64,000 nt of DNA from an uncultured Pleomorphomonas sp. GTDB taxonomy: Bacteria > Pseudomonadota > Alphaproteobacteria > Rhizobiales > Pleomorphomonadaceae. The DNA lies in NCBI GenBank assembly GCA_937868725.1, contig CALMMQ010000053.1, positions 1-64,000 of the forward strand. Reading direction: 5' to 3'. Made by a program: the position numbers and the translations under genes. Below the pieces are notes generated by a model. That model did not search any database. It was not told where the DNA came from and saw nothing but the letters and a program-made list of their open reading frames with translations. Shown here piece by piece: positions 36,278-46,566 of this stretch (positions are counted from its first letter, which is position 1; each line of letters begins with the position of its first letter).

Positions 36278-37835
36278 GTTCGATCCTCGCCTGGCCGGGG
36301 CGACGGCGCCAGACGCCATCATGGGCCATCAGTTCCACCAGAATGCCTTCCCGAAGACCGCGATCGGCGACGCGCAGCCGCTGGCACGGCCATTTGCGCC
36401 GGATGGCATCGAGAATGGCACAGCCGGCCAGCACCAGATCGGCGCGATCGGCGCCGATGCACGGGTTGGCCACGCGCTGATCATAACCCATGTCGAGCAA
36501 CGTGCCGATCATGTCGTCGACCTGCACGCCGTCCAGCCAGACGCCGTCGACGCGGCGGCGATCGTAGCGCTTGAGGCCGAGATGAATGCCGGCCAGCGTC
36601 GTCACCGTGCCCGACGTGCCGAGCATGTGCGCCCGGCCGCTGGCCACCAGCTCGGCGGCGCCTTCCATGCCGTCGAAGGAGGCGAGCAGACCGCCCACCT
36701 CATCGACCATGCCCTCGTAGACCTCGCGCGTCACCACGTGGCCGCCGTGGCGCTCGGACAGCGTCACCACACCAACCGGCAGCGACGTCCAGGCCTTGAT
36801 GAAGCGCGTCAGCGCAAAGCCGCGCGCTTCACCGCGCTGGCGGAGATCGAGCCAGACCAGTTCCGACGAACCGCCACCGATGTCGAACAGCAGCGCTCCT
36901 TCCGAGCGCGAATCGATCAGCGTGGCGCAGCCGGCGACGGCGAGACGCGCCTCGGTCTCGCGGCTGACGATCTCCAGCTTGAGGCCGGTCTCCTGGCGAA
37001 CACGGTCGAGGAAGGCCTGACCGTTGTCGGCCTGCCGGCAGGCCTCGGTGGCGATGAGGCGCATGCGCCGCACCTTGAGATCGGCGAGCTTGCCGCGACA
37101 GACGTTGAGCGCCTCGACCGCCCGCTCCATCGCCGCCTCGCTGAGCCGGCCGGTGCGACTGATGCCCTCACCCAGCCGGACGATGCGCGAATAGGCGTCG
37201 ACGACGCGGAAACCGCGATCCTGCGGTTCGGCCACCAAGAGACGGCAATTGTTGGTGCCAAGATCGAGCGCAGCGTAGAGCGGCCCGTCGCCACGGGCAT
37301 GGCCCGCCCGGCGCGGCGCCGCCGTTTCGCCACCGCGGCCGTGGTGGCGTGGCGATCGCGTCAGCGCCACATCGCCGCAGTTCTGGGCCGGCGCCTCAGT
37401 GGCGCGCGCACCGCCCCGCCGGCGCTCGCCCTGGCCGTCGGCGGTATCCTTGCCGCCGCCCTGGCCTTCGCGCCCAGGCTTGCGCATACCGCGCAACGCC
37501 CCCTTGGCCGGGCCGCGATGGCGGCGCTTGCGCGGACCGTCTTCCGGATTGCGTTTGCCATTGGGCGTCGTCGCCAACTGGCTCGACGCTTCGCTTGTAA
37601 CAGCTTTTACCGGCAGCGGGGACGCTCCCCGCTCCGGTCCCCGGTCTTCACCGGTCGGCGCATTTCCCACCTGCGGCCTGTCTGTGGCGGCGGCCGAACC
37701 GGCACGACGCCGACGGCGCCGACGCGCCGCCCGTTTCGACAGGCTGCCGGGCGTCTCGGACCGAGCACCATGGCCCTGCCCGCTCTGCCCTGCCGTGAGG
37801 TCTGCGCGGTCGCCTTCGTCGCCCGCGTCGCTCAC
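36270..37835 (-). CDS. Ppx/GppA phosphatase family protein with basic N-terminal extension
   Basis: The core (about residues 185-515) is an exopolyphosphatase/guanosine pentaphosphatase. The ASKHA phosphate loops are visible as [18 protein letters not shown] and [18 protein letters not shown], with the glutamate in ATEACRQ. Before it lies a disordered extension of about 180 residues, rich in Arg, Gly and Pro, including a run of eight arginines ([12 protein letters not shown]-like). The GTG at 37835 follows GGAGAAATG; an in-frame ATG at 37940 is less likely. Overlap with rlmE couples it to an rRNA enzyme, and the tail may bind RNA. Confidence 0.9.
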   Translation of the reverse strand: MSDAGDEGDRADLTAGQSGQGHGARSETPGSLSKRAARRRRRRRAGSAAATDRPQVGNAPTGEDRGPERGASPLPVKAVTSEASSQLATTPNGKRNPEDGPRKRRHRGPAKGALRGMRKPGREGQGGGKDTADGQGERRRGGARATEAPAQNCGDVALTRSPRHHGRGGETAAPRRAGHARGDGPLYAALDLGTNNCRLLVAEPQDRGFRVVDAYSRIVRLGEGISRTGRLSEAAMERAVEALNVCRGKLADLKVRRMRLIATEACRQADNGQAFLDRVRQETGLKLEIVSRETEARLAVAGCATLIDSRSEGALLFDIGGGSSELVWLDLRQRGEARGFALTRFIKAWTSLPVGVVTLSERHGGHVVTREVYEGMVDEVGGLLASFDGMEGAAELVASGRAHMLGTSGTVTTLAGIHLGLKRYDRRRVDGVWLDGVQVDDMIGTLLDMGYDQRVANPCIGADRADLVLAGCAILDAIRRKWPCQRLRVADRGLREGILVELMAHDGVWRRRPGQARIEHG

Positions 37836-38062
37836 ACCATTTCTCCAGCGCGCCGCGAGCACACGAGGACGTCGAACGATCTTGAGATCGGCGACCACCC
37901 CGGCCTCCCATCCGTGCCAGCTTCCGAAAGGACCGACCACGGGGGCTCAAGCGACAATGCGCGTTTGTTTGTTGTCGCGGCGAAGATAGCAGGGCACGTC
38001 GGCAAACGCAAAGGCGATGGGGCGCTGAGGCGGGAAAATCGCACCGCGCCCCCGGTCGCCGA

Positions 38063-38290
38063 TCAGGAGCCGGCCTTGATCCAGCCGCCGGCCAGTCGGT
38101 TGACCGTGGGGATGACCACGAAGACCATGGCGGCGACGATCATCGGCACGGCCAGTGCCGTCCGCGCCGGCAAAGCCCATTGGCCGGTGAACGGTGCGAG
38201 CGCCCCGAGAACGGCCGTCACCAGCGGGTAAGCGGCGAGCATCAGGCAGAGGGTGAAGCGCAGACGGGCTGAAAGACGCAAATTCGACAT
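38063..38290 (-). CDS. Small two-helix membrane protein, probable TetR target
   Basis: The 75-residue product has two hydrophobic segments (about residues 11-34 and 42-64). GRAMA-like upstream residues are excluded by choosing the ATG at 38290, which has GAGAGGATC before it. It resembles DUF2798-type small membrane proteins (LMLAAYPLVTAVL and NRLAGGWIKAG), though this is only a resemblance. It is divergent from a TetR gene across two operator-like palindromes, so it is the likely regulated gene. Confidence 0.78.
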   Translation of the reverse strand: MSNLRLSARLRFTLCLMLAAYPLVTAVLGALAPFTGQWALPARTALAVPMIVAAMVFVVIPTVNRLAGGWIKAGS

Positions 38291-38372
38291 GGGATCCTCT
38301 CGGCATGACCGGCGGTGAGCCATTGCCCGGCCCGGTGGCCGCCGCTTTGGCAACATCCAGGCTCGGCAATAA

Positions 38373-38418
38373 AACGAAACGGTTCGTTTCGTTCTTCGTT
38401 ATCTAAACGGACCGTTTC
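38373..38418. promoter_or_regulatory. Double TetR-type operator
   Basis: A perfect 9-bp inverted repeat, AACGAAACG and CGTTTCGTT around GTT, lies at 38373-38393. A second, AAACGG-A-CCGTTT, lies at 38405-38417. Both contain AAACGGNYCGTTTC (38377-38390 and 38405-38418), starts 28 bp apart. They lie between divergent genes encoding the TetR regulator and the small membrane protein. Confidence 0.82.
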
Positions 38419-38506
38419 GATTTGTCAACAACCCTGCTAGAAATGGATCGCGCCGAAGGAGTCGGCCAATCTTCCCCGCCCTGTGCGGCCAACGAGGACC
38501 AAGCTC

Positions 38507-39127
38507 TTGTCAGACAAGCCCGACGACCAGCCTTCCCGCGTTTCCGCCGGGCCACAGCGCAATGACGAGACCCACAAGGCCATTCTCGACGCCGCCGAAG
38601 AGCTGTTGACGCTCGGCGGCGCCGCCGCCGTCACCTACGAGGCGGTGGCCCGGCGGGCGCGTGCCGGCAAACCGACGCTCTATCGCTGGTGGCCCAACAA
38701 GTTCCTGCTGTTGGTCGAGGTCTACGATCGTCGCAAGAAGGCCAGAATGAGCGCGCCCGACACCGGCTCGCTCATTGGCGACCTCGGGGCCTTTCTGGCC
38801 GAGCTCTGGGCGTTCTGGCGTCAGGGATCGGGCGAAGCCTTCACGGCGATGATCGTCGCCGCTCAGTCGTCCGACGAGGCGCGCGCCGCCCTCAACGGCT
38901 ATTTCGCCAACGAACTCGGCAGTCCCCTGGTCGGCATCATCGAGCGGGCGCGCCAGCGTGGCGAGATGGCGCCGACGCAGTCGGCCGCCAGCGTGCGCGA
39001 GGCGGTGTTCGCCGCCTGCTGGTTCCGCCTGCTCACCGGCCGCCTCGTCGACGCCGACATTCCCGCCCTTGTCACCACCATGGTCGACGGCCTGGCCAGC
39101 CGTCCGGAACGGCAAGACCCTATTTGA
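38507..39127 (+). CDS. TetR/AcrR family transcriptional regulator
   Basis: The roughly 206-residue repressor has an N-terminal helix-turn-helix (AILDAAEELLTLGGAAAVTYEAVARRARAGKPTLYRWWPNK compressed over about residues 24-66). The C-terminal ligand domain is of TetR_C_16/AcrR type. TTG 38507 is preferred because GAGGA lies eight bases upstream; a GTG at 38483 is in frame. It should bind the double palindrome in front of it and control itself and the divergent small membrane protein. Confidence 0.88.
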   Translation: MSDKPDDQPSRVSAGPQRNDETHKAILDAAEELLTLGGAAAVTYEAVARRARAGKPTLYRWWPNKFLLLVEVYDRRKKARMSAPDTGSLIGDLGAFLAELWAFWRQGSGEAFTAMIVAAQSSDEARAALNGYFANELGSPLVGIIERARQRGEMAPTQSAASVREAVFAACWFRLLTGRLVDADIPALVTTMVDGLASRPERQDPI

Positions 39128-39137
39128 CAGCTTCAAG

Positions 39138-39196
39138 AGCGCTTTCCGACCTGATGGAATCATCAGGTCGATAAGAAATCGCTCCAGAGTCAAAGC
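39138..39196 (+). repeat. Palindromic dispersed repeat, copy 3
   Basis: This copy has the best inner stem: CGACCTGATG, loop GAAT, CATCAGGTCG, 10 bp perfect. The outer flanks GAGCG and CGCTC also pair. It begins 10 bases after the TetR stop codon. Confidence 0.88.
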
Positions 39197-39274
39197 AACA
39201 TATTGAATCTAGTTCAGTTTACGACGCCGATACTTGATCCGTCGCTTGCCATTAACGTGAATCAAGTGGCGGTG

Positions 39275-40366
39275 TCACTGCACTAGGCTGTCGCCCCGCC
39301 AGCGGCAGGGGGCGTAGGCGGCATCCGTCCAGTCCCCCTTGGCGTCGAAGCCGACCGGGCCGATGACCGTGGCAAGCTGGCCCTTGCGCAACGTCTTGCC
39401 GGCCGCCGTCGCCGTCGCCCCGCCCTTCAGCGCCGCCGTCGCCGCCTCAAGCGCGGCGTGGGCGGTGAACAGCATGTCCGTCGGCTGCAGGCCGCGATCT
39501 TCGAGGCTGACCAGCAGATCGACCGCCTCGGGTCGGTTGCGGTCGACGCGCGGCAGCATGAACACCGGCTGTTCGGCCAGCGAGCCGGCCAACGCCCGGA
39601 ACTCTTCCAGCCCCAGCGCCTCGGTACCAACCACGCTGACATCGAGACCGCGCGCCTTGAGTTCGGCGACGATCACCGCCGCGTCGGCCTGCAACGCGCC
39701 AAGCACCACCGCCGTGACGGCGGCATCCTGAATGTGGCCGATCAGCTTGTTCTGGCTGCGCTCGCCCGGCGTGAAGCTCTCGGTCATGGCCACCGCGCCA
39801 CCGGCGGCGGCGAAACGCTTGGCCGCCGCCTCGACGAGGCTTTGACCATAGACACCGCCATCGTGGACGAAGGCCACGCGCTTGCCGGCGAAATGGCTGG
39901 CGAGATAGTCGCCAATCGCCGGTCCTTCAAGATCGGACCGGATGGCGAGGCGCAGCACCGACGGGCCGATCCCCTCGTCGGTCAGGCGCGGATTGCTGGC
40001 CCCGACGGCGATGAACAGCACGTTGTTGTCGGCATAGACACGGGCGGCCGGCAATGCCGCTGCCGTGCAGGGATGGCCGATGACCAGGCGCACGCCCTTG
40101 CCGACCAGCTGGTTGGCAACAGCCGTGGCCGTCTCGCCGTCGCACTTGTCGTCGACGACCACGGCCTTGAGCTTCTGGCCGTCGAGCCCGCCACGGGCAT
40201 TGACGGCGGCGATGGCGATGTCGACACCGGCGGCAATGTCGCGCCCAGCGTTGGCAAAGCTGCCGGCCATCGGGCCGGCGACGCCGACCAGCACGTCGGC
40301 CCGCGCCGGCAGACTGGCCCCCAAGAGGCCGGCGACCAGCGCCAGAGCAATTCCCATCAACCGCAT
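39275..40366 (-). CDS. Second branched-chain amino acid-type ABC substrate-binding protein
   Basis: The roughly 363-residue periplasmic protein has a signal sequence (GIALALVAGLLGASLPARA). The type I periplasmic-binding fold follows, starting DVLVGVAGPMAGSFANAG. It resembles the adjacent LivK in overall layout but has diverged in the ligand region, so its ligand may differ. Start is uncertain among ATGs at 40366, 40381 and 40420. It is the last gene of the liv cluster, separated from livK by a strong hairpin that may reduce its expression. Confidence 0.88.
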   Translation of the reverse strand: MRLMGIALALVAGLLGASLPARADVLVGVAGPMAGSFANAGRDIAAGVDIAIAAVNARGGLDGQKLKAVVVDDKCDGETATAVANQLVGKGVRLVIGHPCTAAALPAARVYADNNVLFIAVGASNPRLTDEGIGPSVLRLAIRSDLEGPAIGDYLASHFAGKRVAFVHDGGVYGQSLVEAAAKRFAAAGGAVAMTESFTPGERSQNKLIGHIQDAAVTAVVLGALQADAAVIVAELKARGLDVSVVGTEALGLEEFRALAGSLAEQPVFMLPRVDRNRPEAVDLLVSLEDRGLQPTDMLFTAHAALEAATAALKGGATATAAGKTLRKGQLATVIGPVGFDAKGDWTDAAYAPCRWRGDSLVQ

Positions 40367-40442
40367 GACATCAGCCCGCATCCGCGCCGACAGCCAAGCG
40401 CCGGCGGCGCTGATCTCCATAGCAGTTCGGCACCGAAAGCGA

Positions 40443-40470
40443 AACGCCGCCGGCGCGAACCGGCGGCGTT
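40443..40470 (-). terminator. Intercistronic hairpin after livK
   Basis: AACGCCGCCGG, loop CGCGAA, CCGGCGGCGTT forms a perfect 11-bp stem 32 bases past the livK stop. On the minus strand only a weak pyrimidine tract (TCGCTTTC) follows. It may be a partial terminator or protect the livK message end. Confidence 0.65.
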
Positions 40471-40502
40471 CCCAGCGATGAGCGATACGCTCGCCGTCCG
40501 GA

Positions 40503-41621
40503 TTACTTCAGCATCTTGTAGCTGATCTTGCCTTCCGGCGTCTTGTACCACTGGTACATGGTGTAGTCGGCGTCCTTGCGGTCGCCCTTGGTGTCATAGG
40601 CCAGCGGGCCGATGACGCTCGAGATCGTCTCGCCCTTGTGGATGGCCTCGGCCACCGCCTGGGGGTCGACCGAGCCGGCCGACTTGGCACCGGCGGCAAC
40701 GATCTGCACGGCGGCGTAGGCGTAGAGCGTGTAGGCTTCCGGCTCGAAGCCGCTGGCCCGGAACGCCTTGACGGCGTCGAGAGCGGCCGGGTTCTCGCGC
40801 GGATCGGGACCGAAGGTCATCAGCGTGCCTTCGACGGCCGGGCCGCCGATGGCCGAGAACTCGTCGGAGGCGATGCCGTCACCCGACATCAGCACGGCCT
40901 TGAGGCCGGCGTCCGCCGACTGACGCACGATCAGGCCGCCTTCGGTGTGCAGGCCGCCCCAGTAGATGACCTCGACGCCGGCCTGCTTCATCTTGGAGAT
41001 GAGGGCCGAGAAGTCCTTGTCGCCGACGTTGACGCCTTCGTACAGCACTTCGGTGACGCCGGCAGCGTTGAGCGCCTTCTTGGTCTCGTCGGCCAGGCCC
41101 TGGCCGTACGTGGTCTTGTCGTGCAGCACGGCGACCTTCTTGCCGCTGAGCTTCTCGGCAATGTACTTGCCGGCGACGGCGCCCTGCTGGTCGTCACGAC
41201 CGCAGACGCGGAAGGTGTTCCACAGGCCACGCTCGGTGTACTTGGGATTGGTCGAGGCCGGCGTCACTTCCAGGATGCCGTTCTCGGCGTAGACTTCCGA
41301 GGCCGGGATCGACACCGACGAGTTGAAGTGACCGATGACGAACTTGACGCCGTCACCGACGAACTTGTTGGCCACCGACACGCCCTGCTTGGGGTCGGAC
41401 ACGTCGTCGCCGAGCTCGATGACGATCTTTTCGCCGTTGATGCCGCCAGCCTTGTTGATGTCGGCGGCTGCCTGCTCGGCGCCCTTCTGCAGCTGGGCGC
41501 CGAAAGCGGCGTTCGGGCCGGTGAGCGGGCCGGCGACGCCGATCAGCACGTCGGCCGAGGCAACGGAGGCAAACGCGAGGGTGGCGGCGATGGCGGCACC
41601 CGACAAGAGAAGCTTCTTCAT
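40503..41621 (-). CDS. livK: Branched-chain amino acid ABC transporter substrate-binding protein
   Basis: The 372-residue periplasmic receptor has a clean Sec signal (KKLLLSGAAIAATLAFASVASA). The mature protein begins DVLIGVAGPLTGPNAAFGAQ, the LivK/LivJ pattern. VFVIGHFNSS-like FVIGHFNSSVSIPASEVYAE supplies the ligand pocket. It delivers leucine, isoleucine, valine or related amino acids to LivHMGF encoded upstream. A 218-base gap to the previous gene suggests it may also have its own promoter. Confidence 0.93.
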   Translation of the reverse strand: MKKLLLSGAAIAATLAFASVASADVLIGVAGPLTGPNAAFGAQLQKGAEQAAADINKAGGINGEKIVIELGDDVSDPKQGVSVANKFVGDGVKFVIGHFNSSVSIPASEVYAENGILEVTPASTNPKYTERGLWNTFRVCGRDDQQGAVAGKYIAEKLSGKKVAVLHDKTTYGQGLADETKKALNAAGVTEVLYEGVNVGDKDFSALISKMKQAGVEVIYWGGLHTEGGLIVRQSADAGLKAVLMSGDGIASDEFSAIGGPAVEGTLMTFGPDPRENPAALDAVKAFRASGFEPEAYTLYAYAAVQIVAAGAKSAGSVDPQAVAEAIHKGETISSVIGPLAYDTKGDRKDADYTMYQWYKTPEGKISYKMLK

Positions 41622-41839
41622 GATGTGTGCTCTCCCATTATCTTTTGCTGGAAGTGGAGTTCAACCCGAACCCCGTGGGTCTCGAGACGGCGGCTGGCAT
41701 TTTTTATCCCTGTGTGCCGAACCACCGACCCTGGTCTCAAGAGCGGCGACCGCTACTGCACGGCCCTCGCTCCAGCTCCTTGCGGCTCCGACGCCCGCCC
41801 GGCGGCCCATGTCTGGCCAGCCGCGCGGACGCGTCTGCA

Positions 41840-42187
41840 TCAGGACTTCGGCTTCCAGCTGAACGGTCCGGCGGCCTGGTAAATCCAGTAGTATTGCCGG
41901 ATCATCAGTCTGGTCTTGGTAAAGCGAAAGCCGAGGTAGCCGATGATTTCAAGAACAATCGTATCGGCAATATAATAGTGCGGCGACAAAAGCGTCCCGC
42001 CGAAGATGGAGAAATGAATGAACCGGATGCCCAGTCCGAGAATCAGCACATAGGCGACCATGACGATTTCCGGACGCCAGGTCTTGGCGCAGGCTCGTCC
42101 AGTCATCCAGGCGCCGACACCGCCGAGGATCAGCGTGACGAAAACGAACACCAGGCTCGAATCCGCTTCGTAGAGAATGCCCTGCAT
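41840..42187 (-). CDS. DUF6867 family small membrane protein of the liv operon
   Basis: The 115-residue product has about three hydrophobic helices (VFVFVTLILGGVGAWM, IVMVAYVLILGLGIRF, and one around YIADTIVLEIIGYLGF). It ends in an aromatic, basic tail (RQYYWIYQAAGPFSWKPKS). This family recurs between livF and livK in Hyphomicrobiales, but its function is unknown. It may be an accessory membrane subunit of the transporter. The ATG at 42187 lies 11 bases after livF. Confidence 0.8.
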   Translation of the reverse strand: MQGILYEADSSLVFVFVTLILGGVGAWMTGRACAKTWRPEIVMVAYVLILGLGIRFIHFSIFGGTLLSPHYYIADTIVLEIIGYLGFRFTKTRLMIRQYYWIYQAAGPFSWKPKS

Positions 42188-42198
42188 CGATGCCTCCC

Positions 42199-42936
42199 TC
42201 AGTGAGCGCCGCCCTCGAGATACGCCGCGCGCACCTCGGGGTTTTCCAGCAGTTCGCGCCCGGCGCCGCTCATGGTGATGACGCCGTTGACCATGACGTA
42301 GCCGCGATGGGCCAGCTTCAGGGCGTGGAAGGCGTTCTGTTCCACCAGGAACACCGTCAGCCCCTGCTGCTTGTTGAGCTCGCGGATGGCATCGAAGATC
42401 TGCTTGACGATCAGCGGGGCGAGACCGAGCGACGGTTCGTCCAGCATCAGGAGCTTGGGCCGCGCCATCAGAGCGCGGGCGATGGCGAGCATCTGCTGCT
42501 CGCCGCCCGACAACGTGCCGCCGCGCTGGTGCAGACGTTCCTTGAGGCGCGGAAACAGGTCGAACATGTAGACGACATCGTCGTCGTAGTAGTCGAGATT
42601 GTCGAGCGAGGCGCCCATCTGCAGGTTCTCGAGCACAGTCATGCGCGGGAAGATGCGCCGCCCCTCGGGCGACTGGGCGATGCGCAGGCGGGCGATCTCG
42701 TGCGTCGGCAGCTGGGTGATGTCCTGGCCGTCGTAGGTGATCGTGCCCTTGCGGGCCCGCGGATTGCCGAAGATGGTCATCATCAGCGTCGACTTGCCGG
42801 CGCCGTTGGCGCCGATCAGCGTGACGATTTCGCCCTTGTGCACGTCGAGGTCGACGCCCTTGAGCGCGATGATGTTGCCGTAATAGGTCTCGACGCCCCT
42901 GACCTTCAGCAAGGGCTCGCCGGTCTTGTCGATCAT
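42199..42936 (-). CDS. livF: Branched-chain amino acid ABC transporter ATPase LivF
   Basis: The 245-residue ATPase has Walker A GANGAGKSTL, signature LSGGEQQMLAIARALM and Walker B LLMLDEPSLGL. It energises the Liv importer with LivG. The start overlaps the livG stop by four bases (ATGA). Confidence 0.95.
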   Translation of the reverse strand: MIDKTGEPLLKVRGVETYYGNIIALKGVDLDVHKGEIVTLIGANGAGKSTLMMTIFGNPRARKGTITYDGQDITQLPTHEIARLRIAQSPEGRRIFPRMTVLENLQMGASLDNLDYYDDDVVYMFDLFPRLKERLHQRGGTLSGGEQQMLAIARALMARPKLLMLDEPSLGLAPLIVKQIFDAIRELNKQQGLTVFLVEQNAFHALKLAHRGYVMVNGVITMSGAGRELLENPEVRAAYLEGGAH

Positions 42937-43817
42937 TGCTGGCTCCCCTGCGCCTTGTTCTGCTCGTCGAGCTGATGCTCGACGGCGACGACTTCCTCGT
43001 CATCGACACCGAGGTAGGCGGCGACGACGCGTGGATCGTTCTTGGTTTCCATCGGGGTGCCGTCGGAGATCTTGGTGCCGTACTCCAGCACCACGACATG
43101 ATCGGAGATTTCCATGACGACCGACATGTCGTGCTCGATGAGCAGGATCGACGTCTTGTCCTCCTGCCGGATGCCCAGCAGCAGTTCGTTGAGATCGGCC
43201 GACTCGCGCGGATTGAGGCCGGCGGCCGGCTCGTCGAGGCAGAGCAGTTCCGGACCGGTGCACATGGCGCGGGCGATCTCCAGACGGCGCTGGGCGCCGT
43301 ACGGCAGGTCGCCGGCCGGGTCATCGGCACGATCGATCAGCTTGATCTTCTCGAGCCAGTAGCGCGCCCGTTCGATGGCCTCGTGTTCCTTGGCATGGTA
43401 GCCGCCGATGCCGAGCACGCCCAGAATGGTCATGCCCGAGGCGATCATCAGCGGATTGTGCTGGGCCACCAGCAGGTTTTCCAGCAGCGTCATGCCCGAG
43501 AACAGGCGGATGTTCTGGAAAGTGCGTGCCACCTTGGCCTTGCGCGACACCATGTAGTCGGGCATGCGCTCGAGCAGATGGGTGGCGCCACCGGCGCGGC
43601 GCAGCGTCATCATGCCGGTGGTCGGCTTGTAGAAACCGGTGATGCAGTTGAACACCGTCGTCTTGCCGGCACCGTTCGGACCGATCAGGGCGGTGATGTC
43701 GCCGCGTCCGACCGAGAAGCTGAGGTCGTTGATGGCCACCAGACCGCCGAAGCGCATGGTCAGGTGTTCGACCGTCAGCACGGGATCCTTGTCCCAGGGC
43801 TTGATAATCGGACTCAT
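42933..43817 (-). CDS. livG: Branched-chain amino acid ABC transporter ATPase LivG
   Basis: The 294-residue ATPase has Walker A GPNGAGKTTVFNC, the LivG-typical signature LPYGAQRRLEIARAM and Walker B LLCLDEPAAGLNP. The ATG at 43817 is preferred since it avoids overlap with livM; an ATG at 43829 is possible. The C-terminal 30 residues (VAVEHQLDEQNKAQGSQQ) extend past the usual end. Confidence 0.95.
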   Translation of the reverse strand: MSPIIKPWDKDPVLTVEHLTMRFGGLVAINDLSFSVGRGDITALIGPNGAGKTTVFNCITGFYKPTTGMMTLRRAGGATHLLERMPDYMVSRKAKVARTFQNIRLFSGMTLLENLLVAQHNPLMIASGMTILGVLGIGGYHAKEHEAIERARYWLEKIKLIDRADDPAGDLPYGAQRRLEIARAMCTGPELLCLDEPAAGLNPRESADLNELLLGIRQEDKTSILLIEHDMSVVMEISDHVVVLEYGTKISDGTPMETKNDPRVVAAYLGVDDEEVVAVEHQLDEQNKAQGSQQ

Positions 43818-43818
43818 G

Positions 43819-45225
43819 TCAGCCTTCACCTTCCTTCACGAGATCGCCGGAGATCGACTTCTTCTTGAACAGGAAGGCCGTCGGATAGCGCTTTGAAATG
43901 AATCCCCTCGGCTTCCACACCATGATGCCGACCATGGCAACGCCAAACAGCAGCATGCGAAACTGGTCGGGGTTGAAGCCGTCGCCAAAGAACATCTTCA
44001 GGAAGTCGAGTTCGCGCAGGAGCTCGGTACCGCCAATCATGACGATGGCGGCCAGCGCCACGCCGATCTGCGAGCCCATGCCGCCGAGGACGACGATGGC
44101 CACGATCACCGACGACTCCATGAAGACGAAGGATTCCGGGCTGACGAAGCCCTGACGGGCGGCGAAGAACGAGCCGGCGAAGCCGCCGAACATGGCGCCG
44201 ATGGCGAAGGCCGTCAGCTTGGTGTTGGTGGTGTTGATGCCGAGCGAGCGGCAGGCCACTTCGTCCTCGCGCAAGGCTTCCCAGGCGCGACCGATGGGCA
44301 GCCGGCGCAGCCGCGTCGTCACGAAAGCGGTGAGCAGCGCCAGCATGAGGATGACGTAGTAGAGGAAGATCTTGTAGTAGGCCGACGACATCGCCAGATG
44401 GAAGACCTTGGCGAAGTTGTTCGGGGCGCCGACATCGAAGGAGTAGATGCCGAACATCGTCACCTTGGGGATCGACGAAATGCCGGCCGAGCCGCCGGAG
44501 AAATCGCGCCAGTTGATCAGCACCAGGCGGATGATCTCGCCGAAGGCCATGGTGACGATGGCCAGATAGTCGCCCGACAGGCGCAGCACCGGGAAGCCGA
44601 GGATGACGCCCCAGAGCGCGGCGAGAATGCCGGCGATGGGCAGCAGCAACCAAAACGACAGATGGAAGTTGATGGCCAGCAGCGAGTAGGAATAGGCGCC
44701 CACCGCGTAGAATGCCACGTAGCCGAGGTCGAGCAGACCGGCGAGGCCGATGACGATGTTGAGGCCCCAGCCCAGCATCACGTAGATCAGGATCTGGACG
44801 CCGAAGTTGTCCACCCACTTGATCGACCCGTTGATGCCGACCAGCGAAATGATGATCGCCGGGTAGAGGAACAGGAACAGCAGGCCACCGCGGGCGGCGA
44901 AGCGCGAGCGGCGGACGCCGGCTTCGAGCTGCACCGCCGTCGGCACGGCCTTGACCTTGGCCGTCCGGGCGGCGGCGCGGCGGGAGATCCAGGGGTAGAC
45001 GAAGGCCGACAGCAGGAAGCGGCCGACGCCGATGATGGCGACGTAGATCATCGCCAACGGCATCTCGTTGGTGAGGATCAACTCGTGCGACATGTTCTGG
45101 TCGGTGCGGAGGCCGACCAGCGGACCGAGCAGCGCAAAGGCGATGACGGCTGCGATGAGGCCATCCTTGATGGCCTTGCCGAAGTCCACGCCGGACTTGG
45201 CAGTAGCGGATTGCGCGTGGGACAT
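43819..45225 (-). CDS. livM: Branched-chain amino acid ABC transporter permease LivM
   Basis: The 468-residue permease is longer than most LivM proteins because of an N-terminal region with extra hydrophobic segments (about residues 18-130). The core carries [25 protein letters not shown] and the EAA-like loop [24 protein letters not shown]. It pairs with LivH to form the membrane channel. It lies four bases after livH. Confidence 0.95.
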   Translation of the reverse strand: MSHAQSATAKSGVDFGKAIKDGLIAAVIAFALLGPLVGLRTDQNMSHELILTNEMPLAMIYVAIIGVGRFLLSAFVYPWISRRAAARTAKVKAVPTAVQLEAGVRRSRFAARGGLLFLFLYPAIIISLVGINGSIKWVDNFGVQILIYVMLGWGLNIVIGLAGLLDLGYVAFYAVGAYSYSLLAINFHLSFWLLLPIAGILAALWGVILGFPVLRLSGDYLAIVTMAFGEIIRLVLINWRDFSGGSAGISSIPKVTMFGIYSFDVGAPNNFAKVFHLAMSSAYYKIFLYYVILMLALLTAFVTTRLRRLPIGRAWEALREDEVACRSLGINTTNTKLTAFAIGAMFGGFAGSFFAARQGFVSPESFVFMESSVIVAIVVLGGMGSQIGVALAAIVMIGGTELLRELDFLKMFFGDGFNPDQFRMLLFGVAMVGIMVWKPRGFISKRYPTAFLFKKKSISGDLVKEGEG

Positions 45226-45229
45226 CGGC

Positions 45230-46147
<918 letters not shown>

Positions 46148-46566
46148 AGAATTTGAGACCCCCTGCAGTCGCCCGATATGACAGGGTTATGCCCCTGCTT
46201 CATTTCTAGGCGTTATGGATTCCATTAGCAGGCTCGATCGATCATGACAATCGAGCTGAACCAGTTTCCCGCATTTGCCTGGATTCCCTCTTGATGCCGC
46301 CTCTGCGTGCCGAGGCGTTGTTGACTTCGTTAAAGATTCTCGCCCAAGACCCTCGACCCATGAGATTTTTCGAGCCTCGAAGCGGACCTGCCCGTCGAGA
46401 TGCAAGAACCTTGCCGAACGGCGCGACAGCCGCCGATCGGCATTGGCGACCGGCCGTTCCCGGCACCACTGCTCATCAATAAGGCGATGTCACAAATCCG
46501 CCTTTGTGCTAGGTGGAGGACTGAGGCGGGCACTACCGCCCGCCAACCGCCAGCCGAGGCCGTTCC
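46148..46566. other. Divergent intergenic region between livH and the flavin reductase gene
   Basis: No gene is supported in this 419-base stretch. It should hold the liv operon promoter and the promoter of the plus-strand flavin reductase gene. I see no clear operator or attenuator. Confidence 0.45.

Noticed and set aside
41840-43330. A 496-codon minus-strand frame covering livF and DUF6867
   Set aside because: Only its last 115 codons (from 42187) are a real gene. The upstream part is a shifted frame through livF and livG.
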